From the NCBI GenBank assembly GCA_030683005.1, contig JAUXMY010000005.1, positions 54,701 to 118,700 of the forward strand: 64,000 nt of DNA. Reading direction: 5' to 3'. Below are positions 32,045 to 40,434 of the stretch, piece by piece. Every line of letters begins with the position of its first letter. The stretch's first letter is position 1. The translations under genes and the position numbers were made by a program. The notes beneath the pieces were generated by a model. That model saw only the letters and a program-made list of their open reading frames with translations, searched no databases and was not told where the DNA came from. This DNA comes from Caulobacter sp. GTDB lineage: Bacteria; Pseudomonadota; Alphaproteobacteria; Caulobacterales; Caulobacteraceae.

Positions 32045-32635
32045 TCAGCACTGCTTCTCGCGGTAGAGGCTGAGCAGGTGGTTCATGCGCTGCTGCTTGG
32101 GTGACACCGTCGCCGGCCCCCCGTCGTCGCCGCTGTTGGCGATCGCCGCGCCGGCCGCCGCCGCCGTCGAGTCCGTGGCGGCGACCGCGGCCTGGGCCAC
32201 AAGCGGGCTCAGCGCCCCGCCCATCATGCCGCGCGCCAGGCCGTAACGCGCCGCGCCGGCCATGAGCCCGCCCGCAGCGCCGCCCATCACGCCCTTTCCG
32301 GTTTTGGCCTTCCTGGACTTCTTGGCCGCTTCCTGTTGTTCGGCCATCAGCTCGGCGTTGAGGGTGTTTGCCTCGTTGGCCAGAGCCTCGCAGGACATCT
32401 GCCGGTCGCCGGTGCGCAGCACCTGATAGATGGATGGATCGAGCGTGGCGGCCGGGGCGGGGGCCGGCGCCGCGGGAGGCGCTTCAACAGCGGCCGGCGC
32501 GGTCGGCTGGACGAGGCTGGCGGCGGGCGGCGGCGCAGTGTCCTCGGGCGGGGCTTCGCTCGACACTGGCTGGCGCGCGAGCGCCGGCGAGGCGATCAGG
32601 GCCGTAGCGGCCAGCAGGGCGGTTATGCGTTTCAT
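32045..32635 (-). CDS. Secreted Ala/Pro-rich protein with glycine-zipper segment
   Basis: 196 residues. Signal peptide MKRITALLAATALIASPALA, then a 50-residue Pro/Ala linker and a helical region around MSCEALANEANTLNAELMAEQ. Next comes a Gly-rich hydrophobic stretch (GKGVMGGAAGGLMAGAARYG, about 115-140), as in outer-membrane-associated glycine-zipper proteins, and a C-terminal Cys (REKQC). Two cysteines could pair. Probably in an operon with the upstream minus-strand gene (20-bp gap). Function unknown. Confidence 0.75.
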   Translation of the reverse strand: MKRITALLAATALIASPALARQPVSSEAPPEDTAPPPAASLVQPTAPAAVEAPPAAPAPAPAATLDPSIYQVLRTGDRQMSCEALANEANTLNAELMAEQQEAAKKSRKAKTGKGVMGGAAGGLMAGAARYGLARGMMGGALSPLVAQAAVAATDSTAAAAGAAIANSGDDGGPATVSPKQQRMNHLLSLYREKQC

Positions 32636-32655
32636 GGTAATCTCCCTCCGTTGGA

Positions 32656-33804
32656 CTACAGGCCGCGAGCCTTCTTGAGCTCGGCGACAATCGACATGTT
32701 CAGGCCCTGGAACGCGGCGCGCACCAGCGCGGCATAGCGGTCCGGCGAGACCTCCACCGCGTAGATCTGGCTCTGGCGATAAAGCGAGCCGAGACCGGCC
32801 GTGGCGAAGGCGTTGCTGAGCGCGACGCTGTCGGATCGGTCATCGACCTCGTACATGATGCCGAACGGCTCTGCTGAGCCGTGGTGGCCATCCATCAGGA
32901 ACCCCCCGTAAGGACCCGAGCCCAGTCCTTTCCGCTGGCCGTAGACGAAGTGGGCTCCGGATCCGCTGAGGACGTTGAACCAGACCTTTGCCTCGACCTG
33001 CGCCGAGCCGACATAGGTCCGCTGACCCGTGCCCTCTAGCCACTGGTAGTCGAGCGCCAGCTGCGGCGTCAGGACGAGGGCGTCCAGCTCGGCGCTCATG
33101 TCACTGAACACCATGGCGGACCTGGACGATGACAGGGTGGTGTTCGTGTAGGGGTGTCCGGTCCGAAGCGGCGCGCTTCGAGGGCCGTAGACGCTCATGC
33201 CGTTAACGCCCTTCGTGCGTTGGCCGACGAGCTGGAGGCGCCCGACCTCGGGCGAGGCCGCGATCTCTTCCGGCGACACCACCTCGAACCCCGCCGCCGT
33301 CAGGCGAGACAGCAGGTCCTGGTAGGCCTCCTCGGCGAGTTGTTCCGGCAGATCCTCGTCGACGCCGACCAAAGCGGTGGTGATTGTGGTGCGGCGCCCG
33401 GCCATCTGCGAACCGGCGCCGCCGCCGAAGGCGCTGATCTTGCCTGTGCGCACCAGGGCGAGCGCGTAAGTGGGCACCAGGATGCGGGGCCGTTTGGTGC
33501 TGACCTTCGGGTTCCAGGGTTTGAGCCGCAGCGGCAGGGCCGGCACGACCCGCGGAAGCATCCCGATCTGGCCCAGGCTGGCGAAGCCCGCCTCCTGCGA
33601 TCCAACGTAGCTGCGGCCGACCGCGCCGGTAACGCCTGTGACGCCTGTCCGGGTCGAGGGCGCGGGGCCGGACCCTGGCGGAGGAGCATAGAGCGAGCCG
33701 AACGGGTCGCTCTGGGCCCGCGCGGTGGTCGCCATCATGGCGATGACCAGAGCGAGCGAAGCCAGGCAGACCAGCATGTAGACGGCTTTTCGGACGATGC
33801 TCAT
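32656..33804 (-). CDS. Exported/membrane-anchored protein of unknown function
   Basis: 382 residues from ATG 33804, preceded by GGATGGGG; an ATG at 33861 is less likely. An N-terminal hydrophobic helix (VYMLVCLASLALVIAMMATTARA) serves as signal peptide. The rest has segments resembling stable mixed alpha/beta domains (KRPRILVPTYALALVRTGKI; EAYQDLLSRLTAAGFEVVSP; AELDALVLTPQLALDYQWLE). It contains no recognised enzyme motif. It is followed by the glycine-zipper protein gene on the same strand, so the two may act together in the envelope. Confidence 0.72.
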   Translation of the reverse strand: MSIVRKAVYMLVCLASLALVIAMMATTARAQSDPFGSLYAPPPGSGPAPSTRTGVTGVTGAVGRSYVGSQEAGFASLGQIGMLPRVVPALPLRLKPWNPKVSTKRPRILVPTYALALVRTGKISAFGGGAGSQMAGRRTTITTALVGVDEDLPEQLAEEAYQDLLSRLTAAGFEVVSPEEIAASPEVGRLQLVGQRTKGVNGMSVYGPRSAPLRTGHPYTNTTLSSSRSAMVFSDMSAELDALVLTPQLALDYQWLEGTGQRTYVGSAQVEAKVWFNVLSGSGAHFVYGQRKGLGSGPYGGFLMDGHHGSAEPFGIMYEVDDRSDSVALSNAFATAGLGSLYRQSQIYAVEVSPDRYAALVRAAFQGLNMSIVAELKKARGL

Positions 33805-33877
33805 CGGTTCCCCATCCTTCATGGACAGGGTGCCGCCGGTCGGACAGACGGACATCCCCACTTTAGGGGGGATGTAT

Positions 33878-35743
33878 TCAGGCGTCGGCGACGAGGTCGG
33901 CGATCACCTGCGGATGGGAGAAGTAGACCAGCAAACCAGCGTCCCGGATCAGGCGGAAGCGAACGTTGGGCAGTCCGCCCCAGACGGCCTCAACCCCGCT
34001 GAGGGCCAGGGATTCGCACTCCGCGACCGTCCAGCGTTCGCCTCCGACGCCCTCGGGAACGCGCCACCCATCGACGATGGCCCGGTGCTCCGAGGCGAAG
34101 CCCGCGCTCGTGCGCGCGAACATGCCCTGGGCGTCGCGCACCAGCGCATCCAGCACACCCGGCATCTCAAGAGTGGCGGCGTCCGATGGCAGGGCGGCCA
34201 GCGATTTGCGCATGATCAGCTCGAGCAGGTCGGTGCGGGTCTGGCGTCGCAGGGTCTCGGCCAGCAGACCGATCAGGTGGGGGTTGCGTTTGAACGAATG
34301 GACGATGCCGCCCATCATGCTGTCGCGCAGTCGAACCCTGTGCTCGTGCGTGTTTACCGGCCACTTGGGATTGACCGCGACGCCGGCCGTGATCCGGTCG
34401 GGATGTTCGACGGCGAACAGCAGCCCGGTGGGGGTGCTGGCGTCCCGCACCAGAAGTTTGGCGCGTTCGATCTTCAGCGCATCCAGGACCCGGGCCATGT
34501 CGTCCGCCCCCTGGCGGAGATACTCGCCCCGCGCGACATCGGTCAGGCCGAAGCCGGGACGTTGCGGCACGATCGGCCGGTAGCCGTGCTTCTGAAGCGC
34601 CCGGACCAGGACCGGGGCCAGCCGCCGACCCGTCGCGGCGCCGTGCATCACCACCACCGGCTTGCCGCTGCGGGGGCCGTAGTCGGTCAGGGCAATGCGG
34701 CGGTCGCCCGAGGCGATCACCCGGAGACGACCGTTGGGGTCGAGGGGTTCGAGGACGGTCTCGGCCGTTCCGGTCAGGGCGGCGAGCGTGCTGGTCTCGG
34801 CGGCGAGGCGAACCAGGTCCTTGGCCTTGTTGACCCCGGTCTTGGCGAAGACCGCCTTGAGCTGGCCCCGGACGGTCGCTTCCTTGACACCCAATCCCTC
34901 CGCGACTTCCCGCGCGGTGAGGCCTTGGGCGAAACGCGCGGCCGCCTTGGCCTCGGCGGCGGTGGCCCCGAAGTTGGAGGCCAGGACCTCTTCAATGTCC
35001 GGCGGCTCGGGATGGTCGCCGCACATCAGATCCATCATCCGCCGGATGAGGTCTGGCGACCGGCGGGCTCCGGCCTTCTTCATGGCCTTCTTGAGGGCCT
35101 CGCGCGCCGTCTCGCGACCGACTCCGATGCGCGCGGCGGCGGCTTCGAGGTTCGCGGCATCGAGAAGCGCCTCGGCCAGTCGCGCCTCCAGAGGCGTGAA
35201 GCCGAAAGCGGCCGTGGCCCGGGCAGACAGGTCGCCGGCCCGCGACGGCGCGAAGCAAAGCAGGATGATGCGGCGGCCGGGGCCCTCCAGCGCGGCGCGG
35301 CAATCCTCCGGCATCGGCCAGCCGGCCGCCACCTCGCGGACGCCGGCGCAGGCGGCGACAGAAGCGCCGTCGGCGCCGCCGATCAGCCCGGAAGCCTGCC
35401 CGTCCTTCCGGGCGAGCCGGACAAGCCGGCGGATCATCAAGGTCTCGACGCCGTTGCCGAACCAGTCGCGGAAGGCGGGATCGGCGTGAAGCATCTCGCC
35501 GTCGCCGTCGAGGACCGCGAAGCCGAGTGCTGATCGCGGCGCCACCGTCGCCGACCCGACACTCGGCGCAAAGCGCGCCGATTCCTCAAGGGCGGCCCGC
35601 ATGGCTTCCGGTTCGCGGAGAAGGGCCCGCTCCATCATCGGCCAGGCGTCAAGGATGGCCTGCGCCGGACGACCTTCGGCCAGTCGGTCCCGAAGGACCT
35701 CCGGAAAGGTAGCTGTCGCCGGTTTGAGCACGTCGTTCATCAT
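33878..35743 (-). CDS. Multidomain regulator: PAS-like, double LuxR-type HTH, alpha/beta-hydrolase-like domain (paralogue 1)
   Basis: 621 residues. About 72-160: PAS-like segment (ALGFAVLDGDGEMLHADPAF). About 178-235: first HTH (FTPLEARLAEALLDAANLEA). About 258-315: second, canonical LuxR/FixJ HTH (GLTAREVAEGLGVKEATVRG). About 345-621: alpha/beta-hydrolase fold with oxyanion-type HGAATG (367-372), IVPQRPGFGLTD and a C-terminal His610 in YFSHP. The nucleophile elbow reads VRDASTPTG, with Ala435 where the catalytic residue is expected, so hydrolysis is doubtful and ligand sensing more likely. It is divergent from the old yellow enzyme gene. The paralogue at 37528-39393 has identical length. Confidence 0.85.
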   Translation of the reverse strand: MMNDVLKPATATFPEVLRDRLAEGRPAQAILDAWPMMERALLREPEAMRAALEESARFAPSVGSATVAPRSALGFAVLDGDGEMLHADPAFRDWFGNGVETLMIRRLVRLARKDGQASGLIGGADGASVAACAGVREVAAGWPMPEDCRAALEGPGRRIILLCFAPSRAGDLSARATAAFGFTPLEARLAEALLDAANLEAAAARIGVGRETAREALKKAMKKAGARRSPDLIRRMMDLMCGDHPEPPDIEEVLASNFGATAAEAKAAARFAQGLTAREVAEGLGVKEATVRGQLKAVFAKTGVNKAKDLVRLAAETSTLAALTGTAETVLEPLDPNGRLRVIASGDRRIALTDYGPRSGKPVVVMHGAATGRRLAPVLVRALQKHGYRPIVPQRPGFGLTDVARGEYLRQGADDMARVLDALKIERAKLLVRDASTPTGLLFAVEHPDRITAGVAVNPKWPVNTHEHRVRLRDSMMGGIVHSFKRNPHLIGLLAETLRRQTRTDLLELIMRKSLAALPSDAATLEMPGVLDALVRDAQGMFARTSAGFASEHRAIVDGWRVPEGVGGERWTVAECESLALSGVEAVWGGLPNVRFRLIRDAGLLVYFSHPQVIADLVADA

Positions 35744-35827
35744 CCCCGTCTGGGTCCCTCAACCCAAGTCGCCAACTCTACTCCGGCATTCGCAACTGCG
35801 AGAACGAAATTCACCGAACCGGGTAGT

Positions 35828-35887
35828 GTTTGATCGCCTTGGAGAATTTCTGGTGCGGGCAGCGGCCGAACAGTTGTTTAGATCGCC
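35828..35887. promoter_or_regulatory. Direct-repeat pair between regulator 1 and the OYE gene
   Basis: GTTTGATCGCC (35828-35838) and GTTTAGATCGCC (35876-35887) are near-identical and about 49 bp (some 4.6 helical turns) apart in the 180-bp divergent intergenic region. They are candidate binding sites for regulator 1; purely a sequence-based suggestion. Confidence 0.3.
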
Positions 35888-35923
35888 TGAAAGATCCCCA
35901 TCCGCCTTCCGGAGCCTCCGCCT

Positions 35924-37024
35924 GTGTCCCAGGACGCCCTGTTCTCTCCCTTGAAGATCAAGTCGATGACGTTGCCCAACCGCATCGTCATGGCTCCCAT
36001 GACCCGGTCCTTCTCGCCCGACGGCGTGCCCACCGCTGACGTCGCCGCCTATTACGAGCGTCGCGCCGCCAACGCCGTGGGGCTGATCGTATCGGAAGGC
36101 ACGGGCGTCGCCCGTCCCGCGTCGCTGAATGACAAGAATGTTCCCCGTTTCCACGGCGAGGCCGAGCTGGCCGCCTGGAAGACCGTGATCGACGACGTCC
36201 ACGCCGCCGGCGGGGTCATGGCGCCCCAGCTGTGGCACGTCGGCGCGGTCCGCACGCGGGATCCGGAATGGACTCCACCCGGCGCGTACGACAGCCCGTC
36301 GGGGCTTTCCAGCCCCGGCAAGACCTTTGGCGAACCGATGAGCGACGGCGACGTCCAGGACGCCATCGACGCCTTCGCCCGCGCCGCCGCGGACGCCAAG
36401 GCCCTCGGCTTCGACTCGATCGAGCTGCACGGCGCCCATGGCTACCTGATCGACCAGTTCTTCTGGGACGGCGTGAACCTGCGCACCGACCGCTGGGGCG
36501 GCGCCACGCTGCCCGAGCGTTCCCGCTTCGCGGCCGAAATCCTCAAGGCCGTCCGCAAGGCTGTTGGCGAGGACTATCCCGTCATCATCCGTCTGTCGCA
36601 ATGGAAGCAGCAGGACTTCACCGCCCGATTGGCGGCCACGCCTGCGGAGATGGAAGCCTGGCTGGAACCGCTGGCCGACGCCGGGGCCGACGTCTTCCAC
36701 TGCTCCCAGCGCCGGTTCTGGGAGCCGGAATTCGAGGGCAGCGACCTGAACTTCGCGGGGTGGGCCAAGAAGCTCACCGGCAAGCCGACCATCACCGTTG
36801 GCTCGGTCGGCCTCAGCGGTGAGTTCATCGCGGCCTACGGCGGCGAGGCCAGCCAGCCGGCGTCTCTGGAAGGCCTGCTTGAGCGCCTCGACCGCGGCGA
36901 GTTCGACATGGTCGCGGTAGGCCGCGCCCTGCTGCAGGATCCCGAGTGGGCGGTGAAGGTCCGCGACGGCCGCAACGACGAACTCAAGAGCTTCGAGCGT
37001 TCGGCGATGGGCGTCCTCTACTAG
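35924..37024 (+). CDS. NADH:flavin oxidoreductase, old yellow enzyme family
   Basis: 366 residues from GTG 35924 (GGAG upstream). FMN TIM barrel: LFSPLKIKSMTLPNRIVMAP at the N-terminus, the substrate-binding His pair in ELHGAHGYLIDQFFWDGVN, LRTDRWGG, and the phosphate-binding end FDMVAVGRALLQDPEW. Enzymes of this group reduce activated C=C bonds of enones, nitroesters or related electrophiles. It is divergently placed from the hydrolase-domain regulator, which may sense such a compound and control it. Confidence 0.95.
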   Translation: MSQDALFSPLKIKSMTLPNRIVMAPMTRSFSPDGVPTADVAAYYERRAANAVGLIVSEGTGVARPASLNDKNVPRFHGEAELAAWKTVIDDVHAAGGVMAPQLWHVGAVRTRDPEWTPPGAYDSPSGLSSPGKTFGEPMSDGDVQDAIDAFARAAADAKALGFDSIELHGAHGYLIDQFFWDGVNLRTDRWGGATLPERSRFAAEILKAVRKAVGEDYPVIIRLSQWKQQDFTARLAATPAEMEAWLEPLADAGADVFHCSQRRFWEPEFEGSDLNFAGWAKKLTGKPTITVGSVGLSGEFIAAYGGEASQPASLEGLLERLDRGEFDMVAVGRALLQDPEWAVKVRDGRNDELKSFERSAMGVLY

Positions 37025-37408
37025 CCGGATCGGACACTCAAGCGATCGCTGAACCATCGCGCCGCGATGATGAAGCGGTCGCTGAAGTGTCTCTACTGTC
37101 TCGCTGACCCGTTCGCCTCGACGATGCGCGGACGGCGCGGCGACCGAAAGGTGTGTGGCGCGGCCCTCAGGCGCTTCGCGAGCCCTGCGCGCGGCCGGGA
37201 AAAGCGACCGGGAGGTGTTGGCCTCCAGGCCTTCCCCGCCAAGGGAAACCTGGCGCTCCTCCCGATGTTCGCGCACCGTCATCCGACGAGTATGCGACCA
37301 CAGCGGGAGGGTGGGGACAGATTGGACCCGACGCCACGGCGGGAAGTCGCCAATTGTCCCCGAATGTCTCGCTTTGTCTCCAGAGTATAGGTCTCCAGAG
37401 TCTCGCTT
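37025..37408. other. 384-bp gene-free region with several repeat elements
   Basis: No supported gene. It begins with GCGATCGCTGAACCATCGCG and CGGTCGCTGAAGTGTC, related to the motifs at 20811-20852. A palindrome follows, GGGGACAGATTGG (37313-37325) with CCAATTGTCCCC (37350-37361), one base of slippage. It ends in copy B of the 49-bp repeat. Confidence 0.6.
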
Positions 37409-37409
37409 T
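37361..37409 (-). repeat. 49-bp dispersed repeat, copy B
   Basis: Reverse complement of 20468-20516 with two differences. Its last base is the first base of the TTA (TAA stop on the minus strand) of the small lipoprotein gene, so the repeat may supply the sequence just beyond that gene. Confidence 0.8.
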
Positions 37410-37531
37410 TAGCCCTGCTTCGGGGCGTCCTCGGGCGGCGGCAGGCATCCGCAGGGCATCGGGCCCCTGTGGGCGCAGGCCGCGACCAGCAGCAGCAGAG
37501 AGGCGGCGAGGGCGATCCGGAGCGTCTTCAT
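37409..37531 (-). CDS. 40-residue Cys-rich lipoprotein, coupled to regulator 2
   Basis: The frame from ATG 37531 to TAA encodes a 40-residue peptide with a basic start (MKTLRIALA), hydrophobic core (ASLLLLV) and a lipobox LVAAC (Cys19), then a mature part of only 22 residues containing HRGPMPCGC and PPPEDAP. It would be lipidated and released into the envelope. Its ATG overlaps the TGA of the 621-residue regulator (ATGA), indicating translational coupling. No homologue is known to me; the clean signal sequence and overlap argue that it is real. Confidence 0.7.
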   Translation of the reverse strand: MKTLRIALAASLLLLVAACAHRGPMPCGCLPPPEDAPKQG

Positions 37532-39393
37532 CGTGGAGACTCCTGACGGGCGTGGTCGGCGAACAGGTCAGCCACCTCGACAGGATGGGAATGATAGAAG
37601 AGCAGGCCGGCGTCGGGGAGGTCGGCGAACCGGACGTCCGGCAACATGCCGAAGGCGGCCTCGACCCCGGGCAGGGTCAGCGGCCGGCACTCCATCACCA
37701 GCCAGGGCGCGGCTCCATCGACCGTCGGCGGCTCCCAGCCGCGGGCGTAGAGGCTCTGCTCGCGCGCGAAGCCCTCGCTGGACCGGGCGGCCATGGCCTG
37801 GATGTCGCGGACCATGCTGGACAGGACGCCTGGCCGGGCCAGCACCTCGCGGTCGGCGGCGACGTGATCGGCCGAGCGCCGCACCATGTCCGCCAGCAGG
37901 TCTGACCGGGTCTGACGCCGCAGCATCTCGGCGAACAGGCCGACGAATTCCGGGCGCACGAGGAAGGCCTTGGTGATCGAGCCCATCACGGTGTCGGGAC
38001 TGCGCACGCCGTGGCCGGGCCAGCGCGGGTTGGCCAGCATCCCGGTCCGGACGCGCTCGGGAAAGGCGGCGGCGAAGGCCAGGGCCGCGCCGGCGCCGTC
38101 GTCCCGCATCAGCAGATGGGCCGACTTGATGCGCAGGCCGTCGAGCAGGGCCGCCAGATCCTCGGCGGCCGTCTCCAGGTAGTCGCCAAGCGCCGGGTCG
38201 GTCAGGCCGAAGCCTGGCCGCTGCGGCACGATCGGTCGAAAGCCGCGCTTGTGCAGCGCCGTCACGAAGGCCGGCGGCAGGGTCCGGCCGGTGATGGTGC
38301 CGTGACCCACCAGAACCGGCGTCCCGCTCATCGGACCGTAGTCCCAGGCCGCCACGCGACGGCCGTCCGGACGCGCCGTGATCCGCAGGCGGCCGGCGAC
38401 GCCTTCCAGCTGGGCGGCCGTTTCCCCGACCCGGGTCATGGCGTCCAGCGTCGAGGCCTCGGCGGCCAGCCGCATCAGGTCCCGGGCCTTGCCGACGCCG
38501 GACTTGGCGTAGAGCGCCTTCAGCTGGCCGCGGATGGTGTGCTCGGTCACCCCGAGCTCGGCGGCGACTTCGCGGGCCGTCAGGCCCCTCGCCATGGCGG
38601 CGCCGGTCCTGGCCTCGCCCGGCGTGGCGCCGAAGGCGTTGACGAACACATCGCTCAGATCGGTGACCTCCGGCTGATCGCCGCACATCATGTCGAGCAT
38701 CCGGCGCACGAGGTCCGAAGAGCGGCGGACGCCGGCCTTGCGCTGGGCGGACCGGATCGCGTCGCGCGCCGTCTCGCGGCCGACCCCGGCGCGGTCCGCC
38801 GCCACCTCGATAGACGGGGCGTCGAGCAGCGCCTCGGCAAGGCGCGATTCCAGCGGGGTCAGGCCGAAGGCTTCCGTCGCCCGGGCGGCCAGGTCGCTGA
38901 CCCGGGACGGCGCGAAGGCGACCAGCGCGAACCGGGCGGGGCCGGCCGCCAACAGGGCGAGCGCCTCGGCCGGCAAGGGCCAGCGGGCGGCGGACCCGGC
39001 GCAGCCGACGCAGGTGGCCAGCACCGCACCGTCCAGAGCTTCGACCAGGCCGGATACAGGATTGCCCCGGGTCGCCAGCTTGAGCAGACGTTGAAAGGCT
39101 GGCGAGTCGCCGTTCTCACCGAACCAGGCGGAAAACGCCGGGTTCCGCCATCGAACCCGCCCATCGACGCCGGACACCGCCACACCCAGTGCGCGGGCGG
39201 GGATCAGGGTCGACAGGGCCTGTGACAGGTCCAGCCGCGCCGCGTCCTCAAGCGCCGCGGCCAGCGCCTCCGGCTCGCGGATGGCGGACGCCTCAATGGC
39301 ATGGAAACTGTCGAGCACGGCCTGCGAGGGGCGTCCCTCGGTGAGCCGCGCACGAAGTTCCTCCGCGAGCGAAACCTCGACACGATCAAGCAC
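37528..39393 (-). CDS. Multidomain regulator: PAS-like, double LuxR-type HTH, alpha/beta-hydrolase-like domain (paralogue 2)
   Basis: 621 residues, colinear with the product of 33878-35743. Shared landmarks: ALGVAVSGVDGRVRWRNPAF (PAS-like), FGLTPLESRLAEALLDAPSI (HTH 1), ARGLTAREVAAELGVTEHTI (HTH 2), HGTITG (364-369), FRPIVPQRPGFGLTDPALGD and a final LLFYHSHPVEVADLF with His603. The elbow reads MRDDGAGAALAF, placing Asp432 at the nucleophile position; haloalkane dehalogenases also use Asp there, but the context differs. It lies 64 bp after the SMP-30 gene and overlaps the lipoprotein start. Probably a one-component transcription factor with a small-molecule pocket. Confidence 0.85.
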   Translation of the reverse strand: MLDRVEVSLAEELRARLTEGRPSQAVLDSFHAIEASAIREPEALAAALEDAARLDLSQALSTLIPARALGVAVSGVDGRVRWRNPAFSAWFGENGDSPAFQRLLKLATRGNPVSGLVEALDGAVLATCVGCAGSAARWPLPAEALALLAAGPARFALVAFAPSRVSDLAARATEAFGLTPLESRLAEALLDAPSIEVAADRAGVGRETARDAIRSAQRKAGVRRSSDLVRRMLDMMCGDQPEVTDLSDVFVNAFGATPGEARTGAAMARGLTAREVAAELGVTEHTIRGQLKALYAKSGVGKARDLMRLAAEASTLDAMTRVGETAAQLEGVAGRLRITARPDGRRVAAWDYGPMSGTPVLVGHGTITGRTLPPAFVTALHKRGFRPIVPQRPGFGLTDPALGDYLETAAEDLAALLDGLRIKSAHLLMRDDGAGAALAFAAAFPERVRTGMLANPRWPGHGVRSPDTVMGSITKAFLVRPEFVGLFAEMLRRQTRSDLLADMVRRSADHVAADREVLARPGVLSSMVRDIQAMAARSSEGFAREQSLYARGWEPPTVDGAAPWLVMECRPLTLPGVEAAFGMLPDVRFADLPDAGLLFYHSHPVEVADLFADHARQESPR

Positions 39394-39457
39394 GGCTGAC
39401 CAGACGCCTCCAGGCCGGCCAACTTGCCGGGTCGGCGCGCAGCATACCCGCGATCGG

Positions 39458-40369
39458 TCAGGCGTTGTAGTTCAGCTTCAGTCCCGGCCTCGGCCACTTC
39501 GCCTTGTACAGTTTGCCGGTCCCGGAGGCGGTGACCCAGGCGGTGGTCATGTCCGGGCCGCCAAAGCAGATGTTGGTCACCAGCAGATCGGGGAACGGAT
39601 AGTGCTCGGTCGTGCCGTCCGGGTCGAAGGCGGTGATGCCGCCGTTGATGATCGTGGCCACACAGACCTTGCCGCCGGCTTCCACCGCCAGACTGTCGAG
39701 CAGCTGGTAGCCAGGCAGGTTGCAGATCACGCGACCGGGCTGGAACGGCGGGCCTTCAGCGAGCACGCCCGGCTCGGCGACGTCGAACGCCCACAGGCGG
39801 CCGAGCTGGGTGTCGGCCATGTAGACGGTCTTCTCGTCGGGCGAGAGGCCCACGCCGTTGGGGGAGATCATGTGTTCACGGGCCCGGGTGACCATCGAGC
39901 CGTCGGCCCTGGCGTAGTGCAGGGCGCCGTGCTTGCGGCCGTCCGGCGTGCTGCAGCCATGGTCGGTGAACCAGAAGCCGCCGGTCTTGTCGAAGACCAG
40001 GTCATTGGGGCCGTTGAATTTCTTGCCGTCGCAGCTGTCGTAGACGGTCTCGACCTTGCGGGTGACCGGGTCGATACGCTGGATATAGCCGCCGGTGTGG
40101 CTGGGCGGGGTGGGCCCCGGGATCAGCAGGCCATTGATTTCCTGGAAGTCGAAACTGCCGCCGTTGTTGGTGACCCAGATGGCGCCATCGGGGCCGACCG
40201 CCGCGCCGTTCGGTCCGCCGCCGGTCTCCGCATAGACCTCGACCTTGCCGTCCGGCGTGACGCGGGTCAGGCGCTGGCCGGCGATCTCGGTGAGGATCAC
40301 CGAGCCGTCCGCCATGGCGATGGGCCCCTCGGGGAACTTCAGGCCTTCGGCGACGAGTTCGATTTCCAT
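39458..40369 (-). CDS. SMP-30/gluconolactonase/LRE-like protein
   Basis: 303 residues. Six-bladed beta-propeller lactonase features: the metal-binding Glu in LKFPEGPIAMADG (13-25), GGGPNGAAVGPDGAIWVTNN, NGPNDLVFDKTGGFWFTDHG and MISPNGVGLSPDEKTVYMAD supply the usual Glu/Asn/Asp metal ligands. It probably hydrolyses a lactone (sugar lactone or similar) in the cytosol; no signal peptide. It sits between folA and the second hydrolase-domain regulator on the same strand. Confidence 0.92.
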   Translation of the reverse strand: MEIELVAEGLKFPEGPIAMADGSVILTEIAGQRLTRVTPDGKVEVYAETGGGPNGAAVGPDGAIWVTNNGGSFDFQEINGLLIPGPTPPSHTGGYIQRIDPVTRKVETVYDSCDGKKFNGPNDLVFDKTGGFWFTDHGCSTPDGRKHGALHYARADGSMVTRAREHMISPNGVGLSPDEKTVYMADTQLGRLWAFDVAEPGVLAEGPPFQPGRVICNLPGYQLLDSLAVEAGGKVCVATIINGGITAFDPDGTTEHYPFPDLLVTNICFGGPDMTTAWVTASGTGKLYKAKWPRPGLKLNYNA

Positions 40370-40434
40370 ACGGCGCTCTCCCTTTTCTGATTGGCGGGGA
40401 GTGAACCCAATGACGCCGGGTCAGCGCAAGCGAT

